Assembly (NCBI RefSeq): GCF_000006565.2
Contig: NC_031475.1
Location: forward strand, 620,001-684,000
DNA from: Toxoplasma gondii ME49
Taxonomy: Eukaryota > Apicomplexa > Conoidasida > Eucoccidiorida > Sarcocystidae
Direction of reading: 5' to 3'
DNA: 64,000 bases
The notes beneath the pieces are model-generated. The model worked only from the letters and a program-made list of their open reading frames with translations. It was not told where the DNA came from and did no database searches. The position numbers and the translations under genes are program-made. Positions 1-12,180 of this stretch are shown one piece after another. The stretch's first letter is position 1. Every line of letters starts with the position of its first letter.

Positions 1-599
1 CGCCACCAATGAAGATGAGAGTACTGTAACCTTTCCCTCACTGACGATTTCAAAGATATCAAAGTTGATCTCTCGAATCTATTGTGTCTTCGCGAAAAAC
101 GGCCCTGCGGCGCATGTTACCCTCACGTGATTTGTTTTTGCAGATGTGAACTTCCGCAATAAGTGACTGGAGCAGACCAAGTGCTTCAACGCGCGTTTCT
201 GCACGCAGGCAGCAAAAAAGTACAAGCGAGTGTGGAAAAAAAACGAAGAGTTAGATTGTACCTTCTCTCTGGGGAGATTGAGTCTCAGGCGCCTAGATCA
301 GCAAATACGTTTCACGCTCGTACCTCAACATGCTTGTCGAGCAAAGGCAACCGCCAGAGACGCACATAATGGCGTGTGTGGCATACTCACCAGTGGAGCG
401 TTGTCTAATCAGTGAAAATCATTCTAGAGTTTTACACTTTTTCAGTTAGCATTTCGTTAGCATGCGTCATCTATACGCATGCCGCGGTCCTCTTTAAACC
501 TCTCAGGCTCTTTCGCCGTTCCGTTTCCTCCCTTTCGTCTGGATCCGGGTTTCCTCTCTGTGTGGTCTCCCTATCGTTTGCAGTACTCACCCAGACGAA
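1..599. other. Left-edge non-coding stretch / putative 5' leader
   Basis: I see no convincing exon here. From about 500 the + strand becomes C/T rich, which is typical of coccidian 5' leaders, and it runs into the candidate start codon at 600. The short open frames in both strands lack splice signals and family resemblance. Confidence 0.4.
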
Positions 600-1279
600 A
601 TGGAGGTCTACGGTGTCGGTCACGCTCAGGCGGTTAGAGTCTTTTCTCGTCAGCCACCTGCAACGGCATTCCATGGTGCCAGCCGCTCTCGGGGTCAAAC
701 AGCCAGCAACGTTCTCTATTCAGACTTTCTGCCACCTCGGTGAGATTCCGTCTGTTGGATTTTTCCCATCACCCGCACCCTCGCGGGGCAACTGTATTGT
801 GCCGGTGCAGTCCGCCGGCTGATGCTTCGGCACAGCCTCGCTTTTCTCGAAGATTCAAGGGGGATCTAGCTGTCTTGCAGTATGGGGGCAACTCGGTTGT
901 GCCTCTCGCGTCTGCGGCGTTGTTTGGTCTTCTGCAGCGGGGGTGGGGTGTCCAGCAGTCATAAATAACTACGAATTGTTATTACTAAGCGCCAGATTTC
1001 CCGGAAGAAGGGCGTCAGCTGAGAACTCCAGAATTCCGTAGAGACGAGAGGCCGATGTCATCAGTGCTTGGCGACGCAAAACGCCAGCAACGCACACCAG
1101 GCCAGCTTGACGAGAGGGACCAGATGTGTTCGACGCGTCTGTGCTTCGCCAGAGAAGGCAACGTTCTCAAGCCAACGCGGCGACCTCCCGCAACGGGCTT
1201 GCGTATCGTTTGGAAAAGAAGTGCGACCGTGCCCTCTGGCGAGCACACAAAGCCAGTACAACGAGCAGACGCGTTGTGA
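600..1279 (+). CDS. Tentative three-exon gene, unknown function
   Basis: I do not recognise this protein. Exon 600-739 starts with ATG in a good context (ACGAAATGG) after a pyrimidine-rich leader and ends at CG|gtgag. A second exon 811-947 and a third from 1032 (acceptor ctccag) join in consistent phase to a stop at 1277-1279, giving about 174 residues. The product would be basic and low in hydrophobic residues, with no signal peptide or membrane segment. Two points weaken the model. The implied introns (71 and 84 bases) are short for this kind of genome. Another frame is open over 1117-1524 and also looks coding, so the 3' half could be spliced differently and end at 1524. Exon 1 is the best supported part. 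It lies tail to tail with the NECAP-like gene on the other strand. Confidence 0.33.
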
Positions 1280-1524
1280 AGAAATCCGAAGCTGTCCTGG
1301 AAGCCGTCGTGGACCCGACCACTGGCTATTTGGAAGCATCGTTTCGAGTTGACAGGCTGTACACCATGGGGGTTCGTGTGCGTGGCCTCCCGTCGGCGGA
1401 GAGGACACAAAGCCGAAGAAATGCGGCAAGTGTTGCCGCTGTTTCCAGGCGAAAGATGCAAAAGCACTTTTCTGTGTGCGCGCCTGCACCCAGAGGCGGG
1501 GGCGGGTGGTCTCGTGGGCGGTAG

Positions 1525-3936
1525 CTGGCGTCGCCCGTTTCTCTCGGCTTTCGTGGAGGACACACACTCGCTCCAGCACTGTAGCCGTGTGTCGTGGCGT
1601 CGTACGTGTGGTGCTTTGTGATCCGTGAATGATTGTGTTTAGCGACTTGTTTTATCTAACAAACAATCTTGAATTTTTTCTCCTCTGGTGGCTCAATTCC
1701 GCTTTGCCATCCCGGTGTCAGGACGAACTACGGATCATCCACAAGCGGTGATACACTTAGATTGCAAACCGTAATCTACTCCTCTAATTCAGCTGCTCTT
1801 GCGGGTCCGTCCGGGCGCTCTCTTTGCTCAGTGTACAAGCACACTTACGGAGTACGGAAAATCAGAATGTGACACATCATGATGACCAGCCCCATCGAGA
1901 TACTTCGAGAACTGCAGGGCTAAGCAGTTGGCAGTGCGTCCACCCTCTTGTTCTAGGGTGAAACTAGATGCTGATGCACGATCACTGTAAGTTGTTACTG
2001 AGGTATGCGTTGAGTGTGAACCAAACACTTTGTTTCCACCCACGGTTTCCTGCACGCAAGCAAAAGAAGAAGCGAGAGTGGATGGACGAAGTGTTTACCA
2101 ATGCCTTGTCGTTTGGGCTTGCCCGTTTCTGCCTGTAATTGCAGTCATTTTGTCACGTCATAGGAAGTGTGACTCCATATGTGACACGCAGAACGAGGAT
2201 GCTAGTTCGTCATCTTATTGTACGAAACGCAACGAGCAACAGCTTTTGCGAGGAAATGTAGGATATTTCGCTTTTATGCTCCGCGGTGGTATACCGCTGC
2301 AAGCGGACCACGTACAAAAAACACAACTGACACGTGGGTCTACCGCTCTGCCAACCAGCAAGTGTTACGCTATTAAACCGTATAATTCTGTTCTCTTGAC
2401 ATATTGCGTGAGCGTCGAGCTCGGACCAGAAAGTGCATTTGAAGATTCGAGCGAAGCGAGTACGAATACCAAGAGAGGGGAATCGTTCGGGGTACGAAGC
2501 GAAAGATCGAATTTTGACCGCGCTTTCCGACGTCGGCTGAGTTGCGCATGCGCGTGGTAGTGGTGTCGCTTTGAAGAAGCCCCAGCTCGATTTCCCGTTT
2601 CGCCCCGAGGCATCAGGTGGTTTAAGCAACCATAGGCGCATACAGAAAGAATCACACACGTGCGCATACATTCGCACCAAAGTAAAAAATTTTCACACGA
2701 ACAGATGCGCATACATCGGTTACAACCCTTCACCGGAGTCAAAAGCGTTGAGGCCCGACAACACGGCGATGGAAACTCAACTTGCACGTTCATTCGCCGC
2801 GCTGGAAGTCTGTGAACTCGAAGGAAAAGGAATCGCTCGGTATCTGAAAGACACACGACACCAGATATGATCATGTCTGTTTAAGAGCGCCACAACGCAT
2901 TCAAAGCGAGGCCTTTCTCCCGGTTGCTTCTCCGAACTCTACATTTTCTTCGAAACAAGCGTACTGCTCTTGACCACGTGGCTGTGTACGCTGAAATCGA
3001 CGGGAGAAAAGGACGTTTTGTGGTCGAACCTCTTGGTCAAACAAGCCAGACACTGTACCAGACCGTGTTCAATGAACCGACTGGCAAATTCGTCGTATCA
3101 GAAAAAGCGTCGTGAACAATGTTGAACATAGACACTTCGAAACATGATCTTCCTCTGTTTTGAGTGTCTAGTTCTGGCCTTGCACACCCCAACTATGGTT
3201 CGTACACACCCTCAAATGGATGTGCACACCTACTTACAGGTACACTTACGTGTGTGAATATCTGTAAATGTTCGCACACTGATCTTGTGTGCTGTACGCA
3301 CACCCCAGTCAACGAGTGGTACACCTATGTAGGCCTCAGTGACTCGCAGATTAAGAAATGTGTATGATTCGCTGACATTTCACCATGCACATGTCTTTTT
3401 TCCCCATCGCGTATGATCCTTACTGTGGGACCTTGTTGTCGATTTCCTGTCGTCTCTTGTCCCTCTGCATCTGAAGCAAGCAGCGAAAACGGAAGGCACA
3501 GTGTGTCCTTTCGTGAGAAGAAATCGCCTGGATATGAAACTTTCAACGTCCCTCGCGGAGTGCTCAAACCAGTATTTTGCGGGCCTGACACCGGTTTCTC
3601 GTAACTGGAAGGTCTTTGAGGCATGCCGCATACGGTTTATATTCTGGCAGCATTCAACTGATATTCGTGTCCTCTACAGTTCAACCACCCACCTCGACTT
3701 CTGCTCTCTGGGGGCGGGGGCAAAAGCCCCGAGAAGAGAGTAGATGGCTTGTCTGCTGCCGACGGTGTTTCCGAATCGGACTGAGAGGGTCTCGCTCTGA
3801 GGAGAAAACCAAGAAATCGAAAGTGGACAAACATACAAAGCGTGGAGAAAAAACAAACCGTTCGGCAACGACCTCTCCGGAGCGTTTTTAAGCAGCGACT
3901 ATGCATGACGGTGTAAAAGCGCAGCCCCAGGGGTCT
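1525..3936. other. Intergenic region, convergent 3' ends
   Basis: This lies between the tentative + gene and the 3' end of the NECAP-like gene on -. It is probably 3' UTR and spacer. A frame at 2924-3115 (+) has reasonable codon usage but no start codon or clear upstream partner exon. The stretch 3170-3330 is rich in CACAC/GTGTG words. I cannot support a gene here. Confidence 0.4.
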
Positions 3937-6900
3937 TCACAGACCTGGCGTCTGCGAGTGTTTCTTTGGAGAATATCTTTTCCAAAGCGCGTACCTTGAT
4001 TTGCACCTGATGCCCGGGATGTTCACGCGAATCTTTTCACCTGAGAAGTCAGGAAAATTGCGCAAGACAACACCACGGTCTCGTCTAGTGAAACCCAAAG
4101 GAATCGACAAGCATTCCTGTGAGCGCTGCGAAGTTCTCTTGTGTCTCTCATATGGCCATCACGTTAAGTGCATTTAGTATAGTTGTGGTCATCTATGGCA
4201 CGTGTTTGCATTTCTCCCGGAGGTAACTGGCGTTTCACGTGTCACCCATTCTCGATTCACGCGACCTACAACACACCACAACACACGAGAGCACGAAAAA
4301 GGCTGCTGCAGCACGGATCATCATGAATTCGCATGCTTCTGTTGCTGAAAAAAGCGAGAAGACAACGATGCATCTCTTTTTCTCGCTCCTGCGTTTGCTT
4401 CGCAACACAAAGGCGTCTCCTGTTTGCACAGGAGAAAAGCGGATACAGGCTGGTGTCGCCTCTGCGAGTTTGTTCTTGGCAAGAAACTGAATTCGTCTCT
4501 CGGTTTTCGTTACCTTCCATCAATCGGAAGTCCCGTTCGGGGGCACTCGACGAGCTCGCACTTGGAGCTTCGGCGTCTGTTGGTCCGTCCATCCTCGCGG
4601 CACGCTGTCTCCTGGAAAAGGAAACAGAAAAACGTCGAAAGTTCAAGAACCTCTAGAAATCCGAGAAGCACATTGTTTGACACACTGGACTCGCCGAGAG
4701 AAGTGTGGACACGAACATCGGCAGCTTCACGCGATACAAACACGGACTCCCCAGAGAGCGTCGTCAAAAGAAAGGCCACAAGCTCGTGAAACCGGTGTCT
4801 GTGAAAACACAAATTCAGACAGATAACATGAGGCCTCTAGGTCCGATTCTCTGCTGCTCCTGCCTTGTCTAGGAACGATACAAAACGTAAAGAGCGAACA
4901 GGTTCGTGAAGCCGCCATTGAGATGCCAATACGATTTGCTCTTAGGCATTGTTTTTCGAGCGAGGTCTCGCAAAAACACTGCTGTGGTTACTGAAACTTC
5001 CCAGTCCTAACATGCTTGGTTCAACTGCGTTCAGAACTCTACGTCTTCGTGACTCAAAGGAACTATCACCACACTCGCCACCGTTAATGCATACATGGTG
5101 ACCTAAAGGACTCCGACAGCCTACGTATACATATATATATATATATATAGACAGATAAATAGCTGGAGGGAATCAAATCTGTTCCATCACAAGTACGAGT
5201 CAGAGCCACGGCTCTTTCCGACAGAAAACCAGGACGCAAGAAGGCAGTTATTTCCTGACTACACTTCGAATCATGAATTGTTGACCACTAAGCACTCGGG
5301 TATTCACAGCTTGAATCTCGCGACGCTTGCACCTGAGGCGGCCCCGCCTCTCCCGTCTTTGTTTTCTCGATTGCTTTCGATCTGTAGACCCCGTTTCTGC
5401 GTTAAAAAGATTTCTTCCACTTTCTGTGAACCTCACTAAGGTCAGACGAAGACATCTGACTGGCGACTTTCGAAAGATTGGAGAAAAGAGAGCACATGCT
5501 TTTTTACACGCACAGAGAGTTCGATCGACTTCAATCCTACCCTTGAAGTAAAAGTCAAAAGGACTGTCACTTTGTTTTAGCGCGTAGAGAGCAGTCTCTT
5601 CTTAATTTTTTACCTCTCTTCTTCGTTCAAAGCACAAGTAAAGTCGAAGGCGTCGTTACGGTCAGCGAAGCTGACTCCGACATACGCGTGTCGACCTGCC
5701 GGAGCCGACAGAAAAGCAACGACAACCACGAGCGCGTGGAACAAAGCCTCCATACGAAGTCTAGACATCTGAAGCCCTGATGCGTCTGTACTTGCTCTCC
5801 TTCTTCTTCTCTTTCGTATGCTTCTCTTTCATCTTGTCTCTTTTTCTTCTCTCTCTCCCTACTCTCTCTTCGTATTATCTCTCTCTCTCCTTATTCTGCT
5901 CTTCTTCTTCCCTCGCTTCTTCTCTGTCTATTCTCGCTGCTTCTGAATGCCTTGCATAGCTTTTTCGATTGCGGTGGCCTTTGTATTCAGAGGAATTAGA
6001 AGAATCAGTTAAGGGGAGGTCGCATTGTAAAACCGTTCCGCCCTACGCGACAAGGATTTTTTTCCCTTTCCTGCCTTCTCCTGTGAACTGAGAAGTTCCA
6101 AAAGTGCCACTTCCTCGTACCTTTTCCATTGTCGAGGCGGAAAACAAAATACCGCGAACTGTCAACCGCTGCGAAGAGAGACGATATTTGAACGAATGTC
6201 GTGAGCAACTTGCGTCGAAAAACATCAATTCGAGAGCAGGTGTGTGTTCAAGTTGATGAAATTTCTTCCTGGGCACTCCACTCGGTGGCTTTCTTGATTC
6301 AAATCGAGCAATCTGACATTAAGTGGAAACCACTGATTTTTACAGAAATTTTCACAGTTCCCCTCCACTAATTATAGACCCGGAAACGCTTCGAGGCGCA
6401 TGCAGTGATGCACACCTTCCAGTAAGAAAACAACTTCCTGTGAATGTAAGTGGGCAAAAAAACAAGAAGGCAGCCCATGTTTCGACGGCTCCCTTAAGGC
6501 TGTATAGACACTCGCTTCCTCGCATTCATCTTGACCGAATCAACTCAGCTCATATCGAATAAGAGGAGGCGCGAGGGCAGCTCGAATTAAAGTTACAGAT
6601 GCACAATGGAATACAGAATTCGATGATTCTGGGGCTGTGTGAATGAGTCACGATAACAAAACAGAATCAGCCCAATGATTCGCGCGCTTCTTGTTGATTG
6701 ACGGACATGTAGAGTTTTTAAAATGGGCAGGAAGCACGGACTAAACAGGGGTACTCGCAGGATATTGTCGACGCACAACACAGGGTTTCCCCATGGACGA
6801 AGTCGAAGAACAGCGAAGACGATCTCCACATCCAGTGAGGACACACGTTCCTTTAAGGTTTATGGTTTGGGGTGTGTAGACGACTGCTGCGGAGACTTTT

Positions 6901-8525
6901 GCTCGGAAAAGGAAAACAAAGAACCCGAGCTACCAATCCTCGACAGTAGCGAATACCACGTACTGTGCGTTCAGTAAACTGTTTCAATGCATCGATGTAA
7001 ATTCCTCACATTGGGTCTACCAGCTGCACAGAAGAAGCATGAAAACGCTTAGCTCACATACCTCTCTCAACTGCTTCCTCATGGTTCTCCGGCAACGGAC
7101 AGACAGCAAAAAGATGTCCTGAACAGAACGCATGCAGTCATACAGACTTCAATATCCGGACGTACTCAGAGAGCCAAGATCGATACAGAAATATTCGTAT
7201 GCATATATCCACACATAGGTAGATAAACAGATACAATGAAACACAGATAAGTACACAGATAGCTCGATAGATTGATAGGTAGATAACAAGATAGATACGG
7301 ATGCATACATATATACAAATTCATTTGAGCACGTGGACATGGAGAGACAGCCCGACAGGTAGCTGTACTGAGGCATGGAGTGAGAGATGAGTGGAGGGTG
7401 TAAGAAGAGTCCAACTCTGCATGAGGAAGAGAAATTCGGAGAACAGGGGTGTCTCCGACGCATGCAGAACTTACCGCTTTGTTTGTCGATCAGGCGTATG
7501 GAAGACTTGCGACCCTTGCTGGCAACTTGAAGTTTTCCTGCCCACAGAACGTCTTTCCAGTTCTCTGCTCTGAGCACAGAAGAACGTTCAGTAACGGTTC
7601 CGCATCAGCGAGCATGCGCTCTGGATGCAGAGTAGCTCGCATGCATGTTCTTCCCATTGCGTGTGCTTTTCTCGAGATACAAAAACAGTGGAAAGTGCGT
7701 ACCCGCACAACTTGCCGAAAACGCAATTCAGTTGTGAAGTGGTACTTCACAACGGTTAACCGTTACTCAGGCACCGGGGTGTGGAAGTTCCGTCAAACGC
7801 AAAATAACATTTGCAAGCGCATTATTCTTATTAAGAATGATGCCTTATTCAGTGTGAGGCGAAACGACTTCCGACCCACCAATATCGATACGGAAAGCAA
7901 GCGTGGGTCGTGGAACAGGGAAACATGTGAAGACTTCACGACCTAGCGAAGAAAGTGGAGTATCTGTGGGGCTATCAAGTAGACCCAGCCGCTTCCGAGA
8001 ACGCCGCATCGAAGCACGGCGGCGAAGAAAAGACGCCGCGAAACGAGTGAAAGGGTACACACGTTTTCGGCTGTTCAAGAAGCACGTGCATAGCGTATCA
8101 TTCACGCTGACAGAGAAAGCGATGCAAGGAACTTGAGAAGCACTAGATGTACACCGGCAACCTCACCGCGATTTCCAACCAGTTGGGACAGAACGGCAGC
8201 CAAGTACTCACTGAACAAAGAATATAGGGTCGATCTGTGTAAGTGACACGGCGTTAACGGAGACAAAGAACTTGGCAAGCAGTGCTAGTGTATAATGGAA
8301 AAGTGATTGAACGTTGAGAGGTTATTTCTCAAAACTTCTTTTTCCAACGCACCGGTGACCCTGGGGCGTCCTCGGAGGAATTTTGTAGACAGTGACCTCT
8401 CTGCAGTTGTAGACGATGAATTCGAGAGCCTCGTTATCATCTTTGTTTTCGACTGGAGGGGCAGCGTCCTCGGCTTCTACGGGTCTGGATTTTGCCTCGG
8501 GAGCATCTGTCGCCATTTGAGGCAT
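3937..8525 (-). CDS. NECAP-like adaptin-ear-binding coat-associated protein
   Basis: NECAP proteins bind AP-1/AP-2 ears and clathrin-coat partners through an N-terminal PH-like (PHear) domain. Minus-strand exons in coding order are 8525-8353, 7569-7475, 7118-7062, 6168-6121, 5695-5614, 4611-4514 and 4040-3937. All phases agree and give 218 residues. The first about 30 residues are acidic and Ala/Pro rich. The domain then follows the family pattern: VYKIPPRTPQGHR, then NWKDVLWAGKLQVASKG, HLFAVCPLP, AVDSSRYFVFRL and HAYVGVSFADRNDAFDF, ending at the usual EGEKIRVNI strand after a Ser/Ala-rich spacer. The start is the ATG at 8523-8525; a second ATG at 8516 is also possible. No C-terminal WxxF AP-2 motif is visible, unlike animal NECAP1/2. 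A GT at about 4000 could add a further exon, so the last about 20 residues are less certain. Expected site of action is clathrin vesicles in the endosome-Golgi system. Confidence 0.88.
5129..5149. repeat. AT dinucleotide microsatellite
   Basis: A pure alternating AT run lies inside an intron of the NECAP-like gene. Confidence 0.9.
5805..5935. repeat. CT/TTC-rich low-complexity tract
   Basis: About 130 bases that are nearly all pyrimidine on the + strand (CTCTTTC and TCTCTCTC words), inside a NECAP-like gene intron. The same tract read on the coding strand is purine rich, so it is not a polypyrimidine splice tract for that gene. Confidence 0.85.
7190..7305. repeat. Degenerate GATA-type tetranucleotide repeat
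   Basis: Imperfect GATA/TAGA/GTAGATA units over about 115 bases, inside the NECAP-like intron between the exons at 7062-7118 and 7475-7569. It creates long spurious open frames on the minus strand. Confidence 0.8.
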
Positions 8526-8812
8526 TTCTTGAGAAGGAATAATTTCTTCGGAAGTACGCAGAACAGAACGAAATTGAGAACTCCAGCTGAATCGACAGCT
8601 ACGCATCCGTACCACCGTGTAAAACGAGCGTGTTAGGATGCCTACATCGGGTGCATGCACTGGTCTATATCGGTTTGTTGACAGCTCGAAAGAGAGGGGA
8701 AGCGAATCTACGACTGCGAAAGCCTGCAGGCCCTAGTTGCTCGGATGAGAATGTTGCAGGCACACAGTAGATAGGGAGGGAAACAACAAGTCGTGCATGT
8801 ACACGCGCAGAA

Positions 8813-9378
8813 TCAGACGTCTGCGGTAAGTTGAAGAAAAATGGTGAGGCTCCTCACCGAGCACCGCGGGTGCGATGTCTTGTGACAGTTGAGTGATTTC
8901 GTCCAGGACTTGTCCAACACGAAAGCAATCTGCATGTAAATGAAGGAAGGGAGACGCGCTGTCGCGAGCAAAAAGGAAAAGACGAGGGAAAACTGGAACG
9001 CAATCGTCAAACTGTGCCCGGAATCGACGCGCAGCCGTCTTGACAACTCGCGGGTTCGCGCAGTTGCAGACAAAAGAACTGTTTTGGCACGAGTGTCGTC
9101 TTAACTCGGCAAGCAAATGAAGAGAGGAAGTTCTTCGTCTCGAGAATTGGAGCTTGGAAATCTAGAAAATCTCCACTTGAAGAAGCAGTGTCTCGCTTGT
9201 CCGTTTTTGGAACGTGTGTCATGCGTGGCTCTTCGAGCGCGGAAAAGCAGGAGACGATATCGCGGAGGTTACTTACGATGAGGGTCGCAAAAACCAGGAT
9301 AAACAGCGAGATGAAATTCGTTTTTGATCTGGTTCTACGCGGTGGCCCGCAGGAAAAGTGGCAGGCCATTTGACTCAT
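8813..9378 (-). CDS. Tentative two-exon small membrane protein
   Basis: I do not recognise this protein. Exon 9378-9277 begins with ATG and ends at a perfect donor (GTAAGT). A phase-0 acceptor (acatgcag) opens exon 8929-8813, which ends in a stop. The joined 72-residue product has a short Cys-containing basic N terminus (Pro-Pro-Arg-Arg followed by further basic residues), then one hydrophobic segment of about 20 residues spanning the junction, then a basic Cys-rich tail. That topology would suit a small tail- or signal-anchored membrane protein. A donor-like GTGAGG inside exon 2 could instead splice to something further down. The gene lies just upstream of the NECAP-like start on the same strand, so part of it may be 5' UTR of that gene. 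Without a homologue this remains weak. Confidence 0.25.
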
Positions 9379-10641
9379 TGGAATGACCTCATCCAAATGT
9401 TGCCTGGTCGAGCTGAACCGCGTGGATGAAATTATCTGCATGCGCTGAAGACCGTTGGGAATCTTCCTTGCAAACAATCTCGATGCGAAGGATACGTTGA
9501 CCACAGAAGAAAGAGACGATTTCCATTCTCCGGAGAGAGGCTAGCACTCGCTCTTGAGCAGAAATCTCTTTGTTTTTTCCGCTGCCGTGGCAGTTGCCAA
9601 CTTTCACGTACGGGGACATAGAACATTTCGTATGAACGTGCACGTGGATATAAACGAGTGTCTACAAACGCAAATAGACGTGCACATTTCCTGCGCATTT
9701 GCACCTCCAGCTGAATGCGCTCCGGCAGATATCAGCTCGGAGTTAGTTCTGAGGACTTCAGTCCTGATCAACCACAGTTCAGCTTGGATTGAGGAGGAAG
9801 ACCACTATAGACCGTTCCAAGATTCATTATGTCCCTTTGTGGATGTAAGTTGCGGACAAAGTTTTAGATCGTCTCGGGTCGACGATTCAGTGGAAAACAA
9901 AGAGAGGAAGCCTCTTTCTAGCGTGAAACTAACGACGGTGCAAGCTGCCTCGTGTCCGTAGGAAGAGTTCACAACGAGTTAACCACTTTGGGGAGGGCGT
10001 TTCTCCTTTCTTAGGATCGGTATGAAAGAAACGACAGAAATCTGAAGCACTTCGACACGACTGAATAGGTCAAACATTACGTGCACTAAAGTAAGGCATC
10101 CTCGAGGGTAAACTCCCCTTGCGTCGGTTATTGGATTCCCGTGTTCTACATGTGAGATTGTGTTGGCATTGAGGCGCTACAGTAGAACCGGACAGAGAAT
10201 TCCTTTCAATGGAAGTAGCAGACTTTCACCAGCTGCAGATGGTAGCGTTCATCCTTCTTTCGCTTCTTGCACAACTCAGATAATGACAGTCAGAACGTTT
10301 TATTTCGTAGCGATGGCTGTCCGCCAGCAGTGGTAAAAAACACGTCAACGTTGCGACTAGTTTTCGCGGTCTACGAAGATGGTTTGTTTCATGGCATTAC
10401 GTGACATCTGTCTCAATTTAGTCTCTGTCTCTCTGGAGAACTTGAATGGGCACCTGCAGCATTCTGTTTGCTATATTCTGCAACATGCGCAAGGAGTGGC
10501 GTTCCACTTAGCATGAGTAAACAACGATTGCCCTGAGGGAATAACAGACTTCCTTCCTTCATGCTGCACGTGGGCTGAAGAGACGCCCGGTGCAATTCTG
10601 AAGAAAACGGCTTCTGTTACAACAGGCTTGCATACTTCAAC

Positions 10642-10855
10642 ATGCGTCCATGTGCTGTCTTCCCACGCACGCAGAAACAGGTGAGGAGGCGCCCGAACTA
10701 CAAACAGCTTAAGAAAAGGATTTGTCAGCAACGATCGAAACAGATAATTTTCAAGAAATTCCAGTGTTTCTTCCCCTCATCTGTCGCGCCTTTTCGCCGC
10801 CACCGCCTTGTGCAATTCCTTCATGGAGAGCGTCTGCTTCATTCTCCGCGTCTCA

Positions 10856-10904
<49 letters not shown>

Positions 10905-11494
10905 TTTTCAGATCTGCAGTGGTTCGCTGTGGAACACAACTGACAACGGAATTGCGGTATTCTCGTCTTTTTTGTAGGTAGGAGAATGCATCGTCAAACG
11001 TGCCTTGTCCGTGCGTTAATTTGCTGGTAAACTGCTGTGCATATATGCTGGTCTTCAGACGATACAACTCACTGACCGCGGTTGTCAGAACTGGCTTTCA
11101 TGTTGTTGTATATGTCTCAGATGGTTAGGCAGTGGTGGATAATCGAACCGCTTTTCTCACGTTTTCGTTGAATCATATCCGCTTTGTCTCTTTTGAAGAC
11201 GTGCACCGGGGAAAGGACGAACCACTATGGTTTGCAAAAAACAAACGACAAACAGGGCGGCACTTGTTATTTATTTCCACCTAGTTGCAGAGGAAGCTTT
11301 TCCACTCGGCCCTCACGTCCGCTGAGAACAGTTATGCCATCCGGATTGGAAAGAAAAGTGGAAAACACCTGTTTGTCCGACTTCGTGTCCATCTACTCTC
11401 AAGCAGACGGAGAGGCAGCGTGCGGCGCTTCTTTTCTTGCATGCTGGATACTTATGTTGGGAAAAAAGACGATATTTCTGCGCCTGACGGATGA
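10642..11494 (+). CDS. Tentative two-exon small basic ORF
   Basis: I do not recognise this protein. A 13-codon exon, 10642-10680, starts with ATG and ends at CAG|GTGAGG. A phase-0 acceptor (ctagttgcag) at 11290 opens a 67-codon frame that ends at 11494. The joined product would be 80 residues, rich in Arg, Lys and Ser with an acidic tail (KKDDISAPDG), and with no membrane segment. It sits about 700 bases upstream of FIS1 on the same strand, so it could also be a leader element of that gene. The splice signals are good but short exons of this kind arise by chance, so confidence is low. Confidence 0.2.
10859..10901. repeat. AT dinucleotide microsatellite
   Basis: An uninterrupted AT run of about 42 bases upstream of FIS1. 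It gives spurious Tyr-Ile repeats in translated frames. Confidence 0.95.
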
Positions 11495-12180
11495 ATCTGA
11501 ACGCCACTCAAGCGCCGGTCTTCTGTTTCTGTGTGTTTCTCAGTCGTTCTTAAAGTGAAGTCTCCCTCGAGCCACCCTTTTCCCCTCACCGCGGTTTGTG
11601 TCTTGTGCACAGTCGTCAACGCCAGCGACAGCAGCCACGGTGTGAATTTTTAGTTTCTGCCGATCGGGCTTCCCTGTCCGTGAGTCTCTCGAATTGTCTG
11701 GAAGGTCGTTCGCTTTCATATTTCTCGTCTTTTTCCCGCTTTCCCCTGCACGGAGCTCGCCTCGCGAAACGGGGAACCTCGACCGAGACGCTGCTTCTTA
11801 ACTCGCAACAGCCCTTCTGTTGTTTTCGTCTGCTTTCATCCGGCCAGAATTCCCACCACTTCCCCTGCATCGAGCGCTGTCGTAGAGAGCCGTGGAGTTT
11901 CTTTTCCGAAATTTCCTCGCACGAACTCCGCCGTCCCTCCAGCCGACGCAGTCGTTGTTAGCCGTGTCCATGGCTGCAAATTCGAGAAAAGATACCAAGA
12001 ACAGCGCAGTCTTCTGAGATCCAACTGCAAGTCCCTCTCATCACATTCGACTCAGCGATCGGACTAACCTCTTGTACACACCTCAGCCACCGAAGACGCC
12101 AAGCTTCTGCGGCTCGCGTCACAGGGTGACGGTCACGTGTCCAGAAAGAAAGACGCGTTTTTTGTGAGCACTGTACGAGA

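Larger units (their letters stand above)
9379..12180. other. Intergenic / FIS1 upstream region
   Basis: Mostly non-coding. It holds the tentative small ORF pair at 10642-11494 and an AT microsatellite near 10860-10900. From about 11570 a C/T-rich leader looks like the FIS1 5' UTR. The long frames in this last part (for example 11596-11961) reflect its composition and not a gene. Confidence 0.4.
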
